A stretch of 64,000 bases of DNA from Gynuella sunshinyii YC6258 (GTDB taxonomy: Bacteria; Pseudomonadota; Gammaproteobacteria; Pseudomonadales; Natronospirillaceae): positions 6,362,593-6,426,592 of the forward strand of contig NZ_CP007142.1 of the NCBI RefSeq assembly GCF_000940805.1. The letters run 5' to 3'. Of this stretch, positions 1 to 8,213 are shown piece by piece; position 1 is the first letter of the stretch, and the number at the start of each line of letters is the position of its first letter. The position numbers were made by a program, and so were the translations under genes. Under the pieces are notes generated by a model. It was not told where the DNA came from and made no database searches. It saw only the letters and a list, made by a program, of their open reading frames with translations.

Positions 1-2
1 TG

Positions 3-230
3 AAAAAATGGGATGTTGGTGCAGTGGAAAAAATGGATGACATGTTTGGCGGTGTCTCCTTATCAACCGCCAACTATGATGCTCTGCTATCCGGATGGAG
101 TGCACGTTCACTGCAGTCAGATGTTATCTTCAGTGCGGGAAACAGCAAATACTCCAGCAATGCCCAAAGCGCTCATGATGTTCTGACCGACTCGTACAAC
201 TGGAAAATGACAGATGGCGGAATGAACTGA
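3..230 (+). CDS. BspA/DUF285-type surface protein, C-terminal fragment (cut by window start)
   Basis: The frame is open from the left edge to a TGA at 228-230 and gives about 75 residues. The pattern W-D-V-x-x-V-x-x-M-x-x-M-F followed by L-S-T-x-N-Y-D-A-L-L-x-G-W is typical of the last repeats of BspA-like leucine-rich surface proteins (DUF285 family). The fragment ends with a short K-M-T-D-G-G tail, as many such proteins do. In this family the repeats serve surface attachment or are of unknown function. The true start lies left of the window, so the internal GTG at 24 should not be taken as the start. Family assignment is good; role and full length are unknown. Confidence 0.7.
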   Translation, partial: KKWDVGAVEKMDDMFGGVSLSTANYDALLSGWSARSLQSDVIFSAGNSKYSSNAQSAHDVLTDSYNWKMTDGGMN

Positions 231-274
231 CAGCACGGCAATATTCCACCTGAAAACGGAACATTGCCAGCATA

Positions 275-307
275 TGGCAACCTTCAGATCAGAGCTGAAG
301 GTTGCCA
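275..307. terminator. Hairpin between converging genes
   Basis: A perfect 13-bp inverted repeat (TGGCAACCTTCAG, 7-base loop, then its complement) lies 45 bases after the BspA-like stop and just before the end of the converging GNAT gene. There is no clear T-run on either side, so it may be a bidirectional or Rho-assisted terminator. Confidence 0.5.
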
Positions 308-314
308 CGATGCA

Positions 315-824
315 TCACATACAAACGTCCTGCCTCCTGCTCCCTTTATTTCCTCTCATCACATAACATACAAATGCCTGGCGGGGATAACGGCACAAAC
401 TACTCTCGTGCTCAACAACCTGAAACCCAAGCCCCTGATATAACAGGGTTGCATGGTAATTGGCGTCCGCAACAATAACCTGTTGCCCGGCAAACTGACT
501 CACCCACTCCGCCATATGAAACAGTAAATTTTTGGCCAAACCACGATTTCGATACTCCGGCATTACCCATACATGCTGATAGCGGGCCAGACCGTTCAGA
601 TGATATACCCCGGCGTAGGCCAGTAATCGTGAGCCGGCAAATACCCCGAACTGACAGCCATACTGCTGCTGTTGCAGCAACTGATACTCAAACATGCGTT
701 GTTGCAGATACGAATGATGGCTGCCATCAGGCTCCTGCTCCAGCAGTGACTTCAGTTGTTCGTCATACCACTGCTGCCAGTCTCCAGGCTCAGTGAACGC
801 TCTGATCACATAGCTTGAATCCAT
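315..824 (-). CDS. GNAT acetyltransferase domain protein (C-terminal half of a broken two-domain gene)
   Basis: This 169-residue frame carries an acetyl-CoA-dependent GNAT fold. The visible core is V-M-P-E-Y-R-N-R-G-L-A followed by a strand with A-D-A-N-Y-H and Y-Q-G-L-G-F near residues 90-135. In the related family this domain is normally the second half of one protein of about 280-300 residues, whose first half matches the adjacent upstream remnant (806-1183). The frame runs open upstream of the ATG with an Ala/Ser-rich linker, consistent with a former fusion. The ATG at 822-824 overlaps the end of the upstream remnant by 19 bases. It might still be translated as a stand-alone acetyltransferase. 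The substrate cannot be read from sequence. Confidence 0.65.
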   Translation of the reverse strand: MDSSYVIRAFTEPGDWQQWYDEQLKSLLEQEPDGSHHSYLQQRMFEYQLLQQQQYGCQFGVFAGSRLLAYAGVYHLNGLARYQHVWVMPEYRNRGLAKNLLFHMAEWVSQFAGQQVIVADANYHATLLYQGLGFQVVEHESSLCRYPRQAFVCYVMRGNKGSRRQDVCM

Positions 825-1183
825 CGCAGCTGACGCTGCAGGGCTTGTATGCCGGCACTGAGCACATGGTTCTGTTCATACAGAAAACCATTTTATTGAA
901 ACGAGCGGACCTGGTCCGCATCTGTGTCATTATTCGGTACCCAGATAAACGTCTGGAGGCGGACTTCTGGCATTGTAGCAAAACACTCACAAAACAATGT
1001 CTGCCACTCGGCCATGGTTTTCGACGCCAGCGGAACTTTCAAGGCCAAAGTATTGCCAAAATAAAAACAGGGGTTCGCCGGTGTCCGGGTAATCAGATAC
1101 TCATCGGTTTCCTGCTGCTCACATTGCAAATGGTGCACCACGTAATCACTGCGCACTCCCAACCCAATCTGCCTGCTGACCAT
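806..1183 (-). pseudogene. N-terminal half of a two-domain GNAT protein, interrupted by a TAA codon
   Basis: The ATG at 1181-1183 lies one base after the puuB stop (TGA-A-ATG), suggesting coupled translation. Residues include R-T-P-A-N-P-C-F-Y-F-G-N, a motif of the N-terminal domain of paired-GNAT proteins. The frame hits TAA at 893-895, preceded by a CAA codon. It then continues in the same frame for 28 more codons (starting N-G-F-L-Y-E-Q-N) to TGA at 806-808. The continuation resembles the expected family sequence, so the TAA looks like a nonsense mutation. A second defect, a frame change near 825-850, separates it from the C-terminal GNAT half. A sequencing error is an alternative, but two independent ones would be needed. 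Confidence 0.6.
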
Positions 1184-1184
1184 T

Positions 1185-2471
1185 TCAGATACCGAGTTTG
1201 TCCCTAAGACCATAATAAACAGCACCGATTGCCGTGTAAGGTGCACGGAACAGGCGCCCTCCGGGGAAAGGGAAATGTTTCAGGCTGGCGAAGGCATCAA
1301 ATCGTTCTGCCTGGCCTTTAATCGCTTCAGCAATCAGTTTGCCGGCCAGATGCGTGGTCGTGACACCATGGCCGCTATAGCCCTGAGCATAATAGATATT
1401 GTTGCCAATACGACCAAACTGAGGCAGCCGGCTGAGGGTCAGCAGAAAATCCCCGCCCCAGGCATATTCGATTTTGACACCGCGCAGCTGAGGGAAGGTG
1501 GTTTCCAGTTTTTTGCGGATAAAACGCTCTATGGAGACAGGGTCTCCGCCACCATAGGTAACCCCGCCGCCGTATAAAAGCCGGAAATCTTCCGTAATAC
1601 GGTAATAGTCCAGCTTATAATTGCAGTCTTCGATGCAATAAAGTTCTGGAATCAGACTGCGGGCGCGCTCTTCCCCCAACACTTCAGTGGCTACCACCTG
1701 AGTGCCACAGGGCATGGTTTTGGCCGCCAGTTCCGGAATCAGATTGCCCAGATAAGCATTACCGGCCACCATGACGTATTGACTGCGCACCAGCCCGCCG
1801 TCGGCCGTTTTTACCACCACTTTATTGCCCCGTTCAACGGCCACCACTCTGGAATCTTCATAGATCTGACCACCCAGTTCCTCCAGCGCAGCCGCTTCGC
1901 CGAGGGCCAGATTCAATGGATGAATATGGCCGCCGCTCATATCCAGCAGACCACCGCAGTAAACATCTGTATTCACTACATCGCGGATATCGGTCTGCCC
2001 CAGCAACGTCAGTTGCTCATGCCCGTAACGTTCCCACAGTTTTTTCTGCTCGGTCAGTTCATGCATCTGACGAGCGTTGAAAGCCGCAAATACGCCGCCC
2101 TGACGGTAACCGCAGTCAATATCATACTGTTGAATACGCTGGCGGATAATTTCTCCACCTTCGAAGGCCATACTGCCAAGCACCCCGGCTAATTCTCTGC
2201 CGTAAGAGCGTTCAATCACATCAATATCACGACTGTAACTGTTTACCAGCTGTCCGCCATTGCGACCACTGGCGCCAAAACCGATTCTGGCAGCTTCGAG
2301 CAGTACGACATTAAAGCCCGCCTCAGCCAGATGCAAAGCACTGGATAAGCCAGTAAAACCACCTCCGATGACACAAACATCGGTATCCACCGGCCCTGCC
2401 AGACACGGGCGATCCGGACTATCGTGAGCAGAGGCGGCATAGTAAGAACGGGTATGGGAAATTCGGCTCAT
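1185..2471 (-). CDS. puuB: Gamma-glutamylputrescine oxidase (FAD-dependent)
   Basis: PuuB oxidises gamma-glutamylputrescine to the corresponding aldehyde in the cytoplasmic Puu route of putrescine degradation. The 428-residue protein has the N-terminal FAD-binding motif V-I-G-G-G-F-T-G near residues 34-41, then G-F-G-A-S-G-R-N-G-G-Q, D-I-D-V-I-E and S-G-G-H-I-H-P-L-N-L. The C-terminal Y-S-G-H-G-V-T-T-T-H also matches E. coli PuuB as I remember it. Length equals the family norm (about 426). An AGGAA ribosome site lies about 9 bases before the ATG. It is divergent from puuC and is followed by the broken GNAT gene. Other genes of the pathway (puuA, puuD) are not in this window. Confidence 0.9.
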   Translation of the reverse strand: MSRISHTRSYYAASAHDSPDRPCLAGPVDTDVCVIGGGFTGLSSALHLAEAGFNVVLLEAARIGFGASGRNGGQLVNSYSRDIDVIERSYGRELAGVLGSMAFEGGEIIRQRIQQYDIDCGYRQGGVFAAFNARQMHELTEQKKLWERYGHEQLTLLGQTDIRDVVNTDVYCGGLLDMSGGHIHPLNLALGEAAALEELGGQIYEDSRVVAVERGNKVVVKTADGGLVRSQYVMVAGNAYLGNLIPELAAKTMPCGTQVVATEVLGEERARSLIPELYCIEDCNYKLDYYRITEDFRLLYGGGVTYGGGDPVSIERFIRKKLETTFPQLRGVKIEYAWGGDFLLTLSRLPQFGRIGNNIYYAQGYSGHGVTTTHLAGKLIAEAIKGQAERFDAFASLKHFPFPGGRLFRAPYTAIGAVYYGLRDKLGI

Positions 2472-2774
2472 TAAAGCTATTCCTGTTATCCAATTATGAT
2501 GAAGAGCCTAGCGGAAGCCATGCAAAATTAGAATAACCGCGACGAAGACAAATACCACAATACTTGCCTGCCGGTAGAAATCCGATATACCGTATGCCGA
2601 GATAAGCAGCTTTGCAGAATAGGGGTTGAGTAATCCACTCCGGCAACTCTTCACCCGAATATTTCTGACTGATACAAATGATTCTGACGAGCCGGCAATC
2701 CGCCCGCTCAGTCCAAACAAGGCGGTTTTGCCTTTGCAGACATCAACCCTACTAACCAGACAGAACTGAATACT
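2472..2774. promoter_or_regulatory. Divergent puuB/puuC intergenic region
   Basis: These 303 bases separate the divergently transcribed puuB and puuC and must hold both promoters. I see no credible ORF and no clear palindromic operator. No PuuR site could be identified by eye. Confidence 0.5.
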
Positions 2775-4277
2775 ATGACTGAGCTACACGACCTGAACTA
2801 TTGGCAAACCAAGGCCGATGGCCTGAGTTTCGAAAACCGCGCATTTATTGATGGTGAATATACCGCTTCCGCATCCGGGGCAACGTTTGAGTGCATCAGC
2901 CCGATCGATGGAAAAGTACTGACCAACGTCGCAGCCTGCGATGCCGTCGACGTGTTGCACGCAGTGACCGCTGCGAGAACAGCTTTCAGCAGCGGAGTCT
3001 GGTCACAGATGGCACCTTCAGCGAGAAAAAAGATTCTGCTGAGGTTTGCCAGCCTCATTGACGCTCATCGCGAAGAGCTGGCTCTGCTGGAAACTCTGGA
3101 CATGGGCAAACCCATTGCTGATGCCCTTGAAGTGGATATCCCTGCCACCGTGCGGGCCATCAGCTGGAGTGCCGAAGCCATTGACAAACTGTACGATGAG
3201 ATTGCCCCCACCGGGATGGACGAGCTGGGTCTGGTGACCCGTGATCCCGTCGGTGTGGTCGCTGCCATCGTACCCTGGAACTTTCCCATGATCATGGCCA
3301 GCTGGAAAATCGGCCCGGCTCTGGCAATGGGGAACTCCATTATTCTCAAACCTTCGGAAAAGTCTTCGTTAACGGCCATTCGTTTGGCCGGGCTGGCCCG
3401 GGAGGCTGGCATTCCAGCCGGGGTGTTCAATGTCCTGCCGGGTTTTGGACATACGGTTGGCAAGGCACTGGCGGTACATATGGACATCGATACGCTGGTA
3501 TTCACCGGTTCCACCCAGGTTGCCAAGCAGTTAATGGTCGATGCCGGGCAATCGAATATGAAACGAATCTGGACCGAAGCCGGCGGCAAATCTCCCAACA
3601 TAGTATTCGCCGATGCTCCGGATCTGGATGAGGCTGCAGTGGCCGCCGCAGCGGCGATCTGTTTTAACATGGGCGAAATGTGTACGGCCGGGTCGCGTCT
3701 GCTGGTCGAGGAATCTATTGCCGAAGACTTTATAGCCCGGGTTCGCAAAGCCTTTCAAAACTGGCGTCCCGGACACCCCCTTGATCCGGCCACCAATATC
3801 GGCGCTATCGTTGATGAAGTGCAGTTAAACAGGGTGTTAAGTTACATCGACAAAGGTCAGGCAGAAGGTGCCCGTCTAAGCCTGGGCGGCCAGCGCAGCC
3901 AGATTGTTTCCGGTGGGTTTTATGTTGAACCGACGCTGTTTGAGCAGGTCGACAATCAGATGACCATTGCCCAGGAAGAAATCTTCGGACCGGTACTGAG
4001 TGTCGTCACCTTTTGTGATGAAGCCGAAGCCGTACAGTTGGCCAATGATTCCATTTACGGTCTCGCAGCGGCCCTCTGGACCAGCAACCTCAGTCGTGCC
4101 CATCGGGTGGCCAGGGCTCTGCGGGCAGGTTCTATCTGGATCAATCAGTATGACGGCGGAGATATGACGGCCCCGTTTGGTGGTTATAAACAGTCTGGCA
4201 ACGGTCGAGACAAATCACTGCATGCCTTCGACAAATACTGTGAAATCAAAGCCACCTGGATAAAACTGACATCCTGA
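2775..4277 (+). CDS. puuC: Gamma-glutamyl-gamma-aminobutyraldehyde dehydrogenase
   Basis: This NAD(P)-dependent aldehyde dehydrogenase would oxidise the aldehyde made by PuuB to gamma-glutamyl-GABA. The 500-residue protein has the ALDH signatures P-W-N-F-P (around 165), F-T-G-S-T (around 240), the general base in E-A-G-G-K (Glu268) and the nucleophile in G-E-M-C-T-A-G (Cys303), followed by E-E-I-F-G-P. The N-terminal Y-W-Q-x-K-A and the C-terminal G-G-Y-K-Q-S-G-N-G-R-D-K-S-L-H-A closely follow E. coli PuuC. It is divergent from puuB, which fixes the substrate call. No good Shine-Dalgarno sequence precedes the ATG. Confidence 0.88.
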   Translation: MTELHDLNYWQTKADGLSFENRAFIDGEYTASASGATFECISPIDGKVLTNVAACDAVDVLHAVTAARTAFSSGVWSQMAPSARKKILLRFASLIDAHREELALLETLDMGKPIADALEVDIPATVRAISWSAEAIDKLYDEIAPTGMDELGLVTRDPVGVVAAIVPWNFPMIMASWKIGPALAMGNSIILKPSEKSSLTAIRLAGLAREAGIPAGVFNVLPGFGHTVGKALAVHMDIDTLVFTGSTQVAKQLMVDAGQSNMKRIWTEAGGKSPNIVFADAPDLDEAAVAAAAAICFNMGEMCTAGSRLLVEESIAEDFIARVRKAFQNWRPGHPLDPATNIGAIVDEVQLNRVLSYIDKGQAEGARLSLGGQRSQIVSGGFYVEPTLFEQVDNQMTIAQEEIFGPVLSVVTFCDEAEAVQLANDSIYGLAAALWTSNLSRAHRVARALRAGSIWINQYDGGDMTAPFGGYKQSGNGRDKSLHAFDKYCEIKATWIKLTS

Positions 4278-4368
4278 ACGGAAATCAGGGGTAATCCACA
4301 GATTATTTGACCTCGGACATAGCCACCAAATGCAGGGTTGCCTATGGTGGCGATTGTTTACCCGATGA

Positions 4369-4815
4369 ATGGTCATGTCTATGTCGAACCGTGCTACCAC
4401 CACATATCTTTCTGCGCATACTTCTGTGGTGCAAAAGCTGCTTGATCATGACGTGCTGCCAACTCCCCAACGGCAGATCATTGCTGAAACCCTGTTTGCC
4501 AAACCTCAACACTGCACCGCAGAACAATTGCATGACCAGATCAAAGCCAATGGTTACAAGGTTTCCAAAGCAACGATCTACAATACCCTCGGATTGTTTG
4601 CGCAAAAAGGTCTGGTCAGAATGATTTATGCGGACAGTTCCACGACGTTCTACGATTCCAACACCTCAGCCCATCACCACTTCTTCAATACCGACAGCGG
4701 CGAGATTTCGGATATTCATGAAAACCTGATTCACAGCTATCTGCAGGATTGTCTGCCTGCTGGTACCCGACTGGATTCGGTCGATCTGGTCGTGCGTATT
4801 CGCAACAAGTTCTGA
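4369..4815 (+). CDS. Fur-family regulator, PerR/Irr-like
   Basis: This is a 148-residue winged-helix metalloregulator. The helix-turn-helix region includes L-P-T-P-Q-R-Q-I-I and V-S-K-A-T-I-Y-N-T-L (around residues 31-73). A His cluster, S-A-H-H-H-F-F, sits where Fur-family proteins bind metal and Irr proteins bind haem. The two Cys-x-x-Cys zinc pairs of classical Fur are absent, which favours Irr- or PerR-type behaviour. The next two genes are cytochrome c peroxidases with matching inverted repeats upstream, so a role in peroxide or iron/haem response is likely. In-frame ATGs at 4369, 4375 and 4381 all lack a clear ribosome site, so the exact start is open. Confidence 0.8.
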   Translation: MVMSMSNRATTTYLSAHTSVVQKLLDHDVLPTPQRQIIAETLFAKPQHCTAEQLHDQIKANGYKVSKATIYNTLGLFAQKGLVRMIYADSSTTFYDSNTSAHHHFFNTDSGEISDIHENLIHSYLQDCLPAGTRLDSVDLVVRIRNKF

Positions 4816-4874
4816 CACTCTGTTTTTATCCACCGATCATTTATCTGAATTGATCTGAATCACATCATCTGTAC

Positions 4875-4889
4875 TTAGAATAAGTCTAA
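4875..4889. promoter_or_regulatory. Fur/PerR/Irr-type operator upstream of first peroxidase
   Basis: TTAGAATAAGTCTAA is a 7-1-7 inverted repeat with 6 of 7 pairs matching. It is close to the PerR/Irr-type pattern TTAGAATnATTCTAA. It lies about 160 bases before the peroxidase ATG. A near-identical site precedes the second peroxidase. Confidence 0.6.
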
Positions 4890-5047
4890 ATATAACCACA
4901 CTCATAAAATGGTTATACCGGAATGGTCAGTCACTCTTTTTGAGTGTGAAAATCTTCCAGACAAGCATGCACACTTTTGAAAACTCGATGTTTTCGTAGC
5001 GGGAAGGTGTGGAGCTGATACCACAAACACATGTAAGGAATAGCACC

Positions 5048-6049
5048 ATGAAATTAACCGTAACCGCTAGCCTATCGTTCATGATGGCGTTCACTCTTTC
5101 TGGTCAACTGATCGCCGCCACCCGCTCAGAACCCATAGAACCGATCAAGCCGGTTCAGTCCATCAATCTGGGAATGGTGGAACTTGGCAAGAAACTGTAT
5201 TTTGATCCACGACTGTCCAAGTCCGGCTTTATCTCCTGTAACTCCTGCCACAATCTGAGCATGGGAGGAACTGACAACTTAACCTCTTCAATCGGTCATA
5301 ATTGGCAACAGGGACCGATTAACGCTCCCACCGTATTAAACTCAAGTATGAATGTGGCGCAGTTCTGGGACGGTCGCGCAGCTGACCTTCAGGCTCAGGC
5401 AGGTGGGCCCATTGCCAATCCAGGGGAAATGGCCTCAAGCCATACGCTGGCGGTAGACGTTTTACAGTCCATTCCTGAGTATGTCATGGAATTCGAACAG
5501 GTGTTTGGCAGCGACAAAATTACCATCGATGAAGTCACCCAAACCATCGCCGAATTCGAAAAAACCCTGGTCACGCCCAATTCACGATTCGACAAATGGC
5601 TACTCGGCGATAACAGCGCCATCAATCAGGAAGAACTGGCTGGTTATAACCTGTTTAAAAACAGTGGCTGTACCGCGTGTCACAATGGCGCTGCGGTGGG
5701 TGGTCGTTCTTTTCAGAAAATGGGATTGGTTGCGCCGTATCAGACCACTAATACGGCTGAGGGCCTCAGCGCGGTAACGGGAAAAGATGCTGACCGGATG
5801 AAGTTTAAGGTGCCAACCTTACGTAACGTCGCACTCACTTATCCCTATTTTCACGATGGTGCTGCCGGAACGCTCGGCGAGGCTGTTGAGATTATGGGGC
5901 AGATTCAGTTGGGCAAAACATTTTCAGATACAGAAAACGCTCAGATCGTCGCCTTTCTGAAAACACTGACGGGTGAACAACCTTCGTTCCCATTGCCGAT
6001 TCTGCCACCTTCAAACGAAAACACTCCCAAGCCCACCCCTTTTAACTGA
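5048..6049 (+). CDS. Di-haem cytochrome c peroxidase (first copy)
   Basis: This periplasmic enzyme reduces hydrogen peroxide to water with electrons from c-type cytochromes or azurin. The start at 5048 follows an AAGGA site and gives a typical Sec signal peptide ending near A-A-T. The upstream in-frame ATG at 5009 has no such support. Two haem attachment sites are visible: C-N-S-C-H (around residue 62) and C-T-A-C-H (around residue 208). The sequence F-K-V-P-T-L-R-N is the usual C-terminal CcpA/MauG motif. A Pro-rich tail ends the protein. It is a close paralog of the gene at 6685. The operator at 4875-4889 suggests peroxide or iron control. Confidence 0.88.
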   Translation: MKLTVTASLSFMMAFTLSGQLIAATRSEPIEPIKPVQSINLGMVELGKKLYFDPRLSKSGFISCNSCHNLSMGGTDNLTSSIGHNWQQGPINAPTVLNSSMNVAQFWDGRAADLQAQAGGPIANPGEMASSHTLAVDVLQSIPEYVMEFEQVFGSDKITIDEVTQTIAEFEKTLVTPNSRFDKWLLGDNSAINQEELAGYNLFKNSGCTACHNGAAVGGRSFQKMGLVAPYQTTNTAEGLSAVTGKDADRMKFKVPTLRNVALTYPYFHDGAAGTLGEAVEIMGQIQLGKTFSDTENAQIVAFLKTLTGEQPSFPLPILPPSNENTPKPTPFN

Positions 6050-6060
6050 CCATTTATATC

Positions 6061-6080
6061 GACCGGCGAAAAGGCCGGTC
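6061..6080 (+). terminator. Hairpin after first peroxidase gene
   Basis: GACCGGC, a 6-base loop, then GCCGGTC forms a perfect 7-bp stem 11 bases after the stop codon. No T-run follows, so termination may be weak. Confidence 0.45.
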
Positions 6081-6476
6081 GCTCGGCACTTACAACACCC
6101 CTAAATGCCATAACAACATAACCACTCCATTAGCATCGAAATCATTTAAACTCATTCTCATTAACAATTGACAGAAAAATAAAGCGCTCCTTTTCATTAG
6201 AAAAGCATTTCAGTGCCTCATCAATTAGTCTTATTCAGTTTTTTGAAAAGGAGATTTTTGTCGTCCTTCGTGTACAGCCTGAAACATAGAAAACACCATA
6301 TTTTTCGCCACATTAAGTGAACAATAACACTATAAAAATAGCGTTTTTTACTCAATATTAAATCAAGCTTAAGTTTTTGGAAGGATGATAATTTATAGCC
6401 AGAACACACCTGAATATTCTCTATCCACACAATACTTATTTACATAAACATTTGAACTATATCACTTCCAACGTCT

Positions 6477-6491
6477 TTAGAATCATTCCAA
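6477..6491. promoter_or_regulatory. Fur/PerR/Irr-type operator upstream of second peroxidase
   Basis: TTAGAATCATTCCAA is a 7-1-7 inverted repeat with 6 of 7 pairs matching. It shares its left half exactly with the site at 4875-4889. It lies about 190 bases before the second peroxidase ATG. Confidence 0.6.
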
Positions 6492-6684
6492 TCAATCACA
6501 GAATAATGCCAGGTGTAATTATCGCCCCCGTCGGAATTTTCTTACGCCGCATTACTCCTGACGAGAACAGACCCTGAAATCGGAATTCAAAAAAAAAACA
6601 CAGGCAAAGACACATCTCCAGGATGATGTCACGGGGAATATTTGCCTGAACTCAACACTGACAACCAACTGATAGGATAAAAAC

Positions 6685-7689
6685 ATGCACTTTAAATTTC
6701 CCAATAAACACTCTGCAGTACTGATCAGTCTGCTGTCTTTGGGAGTGGTGAGCCAAGCGGCCACAAATGAACCTATTCAACCAATCAAGGCGCCGACCGA
6801 TATCAACGCCGGTCAGGCTGAACTGGGGAAAAAACTGTACTTCGACCCCCGACTATCGAAGTCTGGATATATTTCCTGTAATTCCTGTCATAACCTGAGT
6901 ATGGGAGGAACGGACAATATCACCTCCTCTATTGGTGATCAGTGGCAACAGGGTCCTATTAACGCTCCGACAGTATTAAACGCCAGTTTAAATCTGGCTC
7001 AGTTCTGGGATGGTCGGGCAGAAGACCTGAAAGCTCAGGCCGGTGGTCCGATTGCCAATCCCAAGGAAATGGCTTCCAACCATACGCTGGCGATTGAGGT
7101 GCTAAAGTCAATCCCGCAATATGTGGTGGAGTTCAAACAGGTGTTCAATTCTGATCAGATCACCATTGATCAGGTCACCACTGCCATCGCTGAATTCGAA
7201 AAAACCCTGGTCACACCCGGTTCCCGCTTTGACCAATGGCTGGAAGGCGATAAAACCGCACTGAACGACACCGAACTGGCCGGCTATGAGTTATTCAAAA
7301 GCAGTGGTTGTACCGCCTGTCACAATGGTCCGGCGGTGGGTGGATCCATGTATCAAAAAGTCGGCCTGATCAAGCCTTATCAAACCAACAATCCGGCACT
7401 TGGTCGTTTTGATGTTACTGGCAATGAGGCGGATAAAAACGTCTTCAAAGTACCTACCTTGCGCAATATTGAGCTGACGTATCCGTATTTTCATGATGGT
7501 GCCATCAAAACGCTGAGTGAAGCGGTGAATACCATGGGTGAAATCCAGCTTGGTAAAACCTTCAATGCAACAGAAAATGCACAGATAGTTGCGTTTCTGA
7601 AAACCCTGACCGGTGAGCAGCCACAGATCACTCTGCCGATACTGCCGCCATCCAACGACAATACCCCACAACCACAACCCTTCAACTGA
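6685..7689 (+). CDS. Di-haem cytochrome c peroxidase (second copy)
   Basis: This is a 334-residue paralog of the preceding peroxidase, with the same predicted reaction and periplasmic location. A signal peptide ends near S-Q-A-A. Haem sites are C-N-S-C-H (around residue 69) and C-T-A-C-H (around residue 210). The shared segments Y-F-D-P-R-L-S-K-S-G, F-W-D-G-R-A and F-K-V-P-T-L-R-N show recent tandem duplication. The ATG follows an AGGA site. A strong terminator follows and the gene has its own operator, so it is probably a separate transcription unit. Why two copies are kept is unclear; differential induction is one option. Confidence 0.88.
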   Translation: MHFKFPNKHSAVLISLLSLGVVSQAATNEPIQPIKAPTDINAGQAELGKKLYFDPRLSKSGYISCNSCHNLSMGGTDNITSSIGDQWQQGPINAPTVLNASLNLAQFWDGRAEDLKAQAGGPIANPKEMASNHTLAIEVLKSIPQYVVEFKQVFNSDQITIDQVTTAIAEFEKTLVTPGSRFDQWLEGDKTALNDTELAGYELFKSSGCTACHNGPAVGGSMYQKVGLIKPYQTNNPALGRFDVTGNEADKNVFKVPTLRNIELTYPYFHDGAIKTLSEAVNTMGEIQLGKTFNATENAQIVAFLKTLTGEQPQITLPILPPSNDNTPQPQPFN

Positions 7690-7697
7690 TCAGCCAT

Positions 7698-7725
7698 CCG
7701 GTCGCGCTTGCGGCCGGTCTTTTTT
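7698..7725 (+). terminator. Rho-independent terminator after second peroxidase
   Basis: CCGGTCGC, loop GCTT, then GCGGCCGG forms an 8-bp stem with one G-U pair, directly followed by TCTTTTTT. Confidence 0.85.
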
Positions 7726-7811
7726 CCCTGATTATGGACTGCCGCACAGAGAATCTGGCCGACGACTGAAAAACGCGATACCTTCTGCCGCAAATTGTAC
7801 GGACATTCATC

Positions 7812-8213
7812 ATGATCACCCAACTCAACCACCTGACCCTTGCTGTTTCAGAACTGGATCGCGCCTTTCGGTTTTACACCGTCGAACTGGGCCTGACACC
7901 ACATGTCAGGTGGCAGACAGGTGCGTATCTCAGCGCAGGTGAATTATGGCTCTGCCTATCCGTCGATCCGGATACTCAAGCCGTTCAGGACTACACCCAC
8001 GTTGCTTTCAGTGTTTCGGAATCAACCTTTGCACAAATGCGAGCCCGGCTGATCAATGCAGGTGTCACAGTCTGGAAGCAGAATCGCAGTGAAGGCGAAT
8101 CGTTCTACTTTCTTGACCCCGATGGCCATAAACTGGAACTCCATCTGGGGTCTTTGGATACTCGGCTGGCCGCTCTCAGGAAGCAACCCTATCCGGGGTT
8201 AGAGTGGTTTTAG
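7812..8213 (+). CDS. fosA: FosA-type fosfomycin glutathione transferase
   Basis: FosA adds glutathione to fosfomycin in a metal- and potassium-dependent reaction in the cytoplasm. The 133-residue protein is a single vicinal-oxygen-chelate unit, the usual FosA size. The metal ligands expected from Pseudomonas FosA are present: His7, His63 (D-Y-T-H) and Glu109 (K-L-E-L-H). The substrate loop W-K-Q-N-R-S-E-G-E-S-F-Y-F supplies Lys89, Ser93, Ser97 and Tyr99, and Arg118 is also kept. Its 3' end overlaps the converging DMT transporter by 38 bases. Chromosomal fosA genes are common in environmental gammaproteobacteria, so the natural role may not be drug resistance. Confidence 0.9.
   Translation: MITQLNHLTLAVSELDRAFRFYTVELGLTPHVRWQTGAYLSAGELWLCLSVDPDTQAVQDYTHVAFSVSESTFAQMRARLINAGVTVWKQNRSEGESFYFLDPDGHKLELHLGSLDTRLAALRKQPYPGLEWF

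Larger units (their letters stand above)
6050..6684. other. Intergenic region between the two peroxidase genes
   Basis: These 635 AT-rich bases contain a short hairpin just after the first peroxidase and a Fur/PerR-type inverted repeat at 6477-6491. I see no credible gene; the short ORFs here are low-complexity. Confidence 0.5.
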
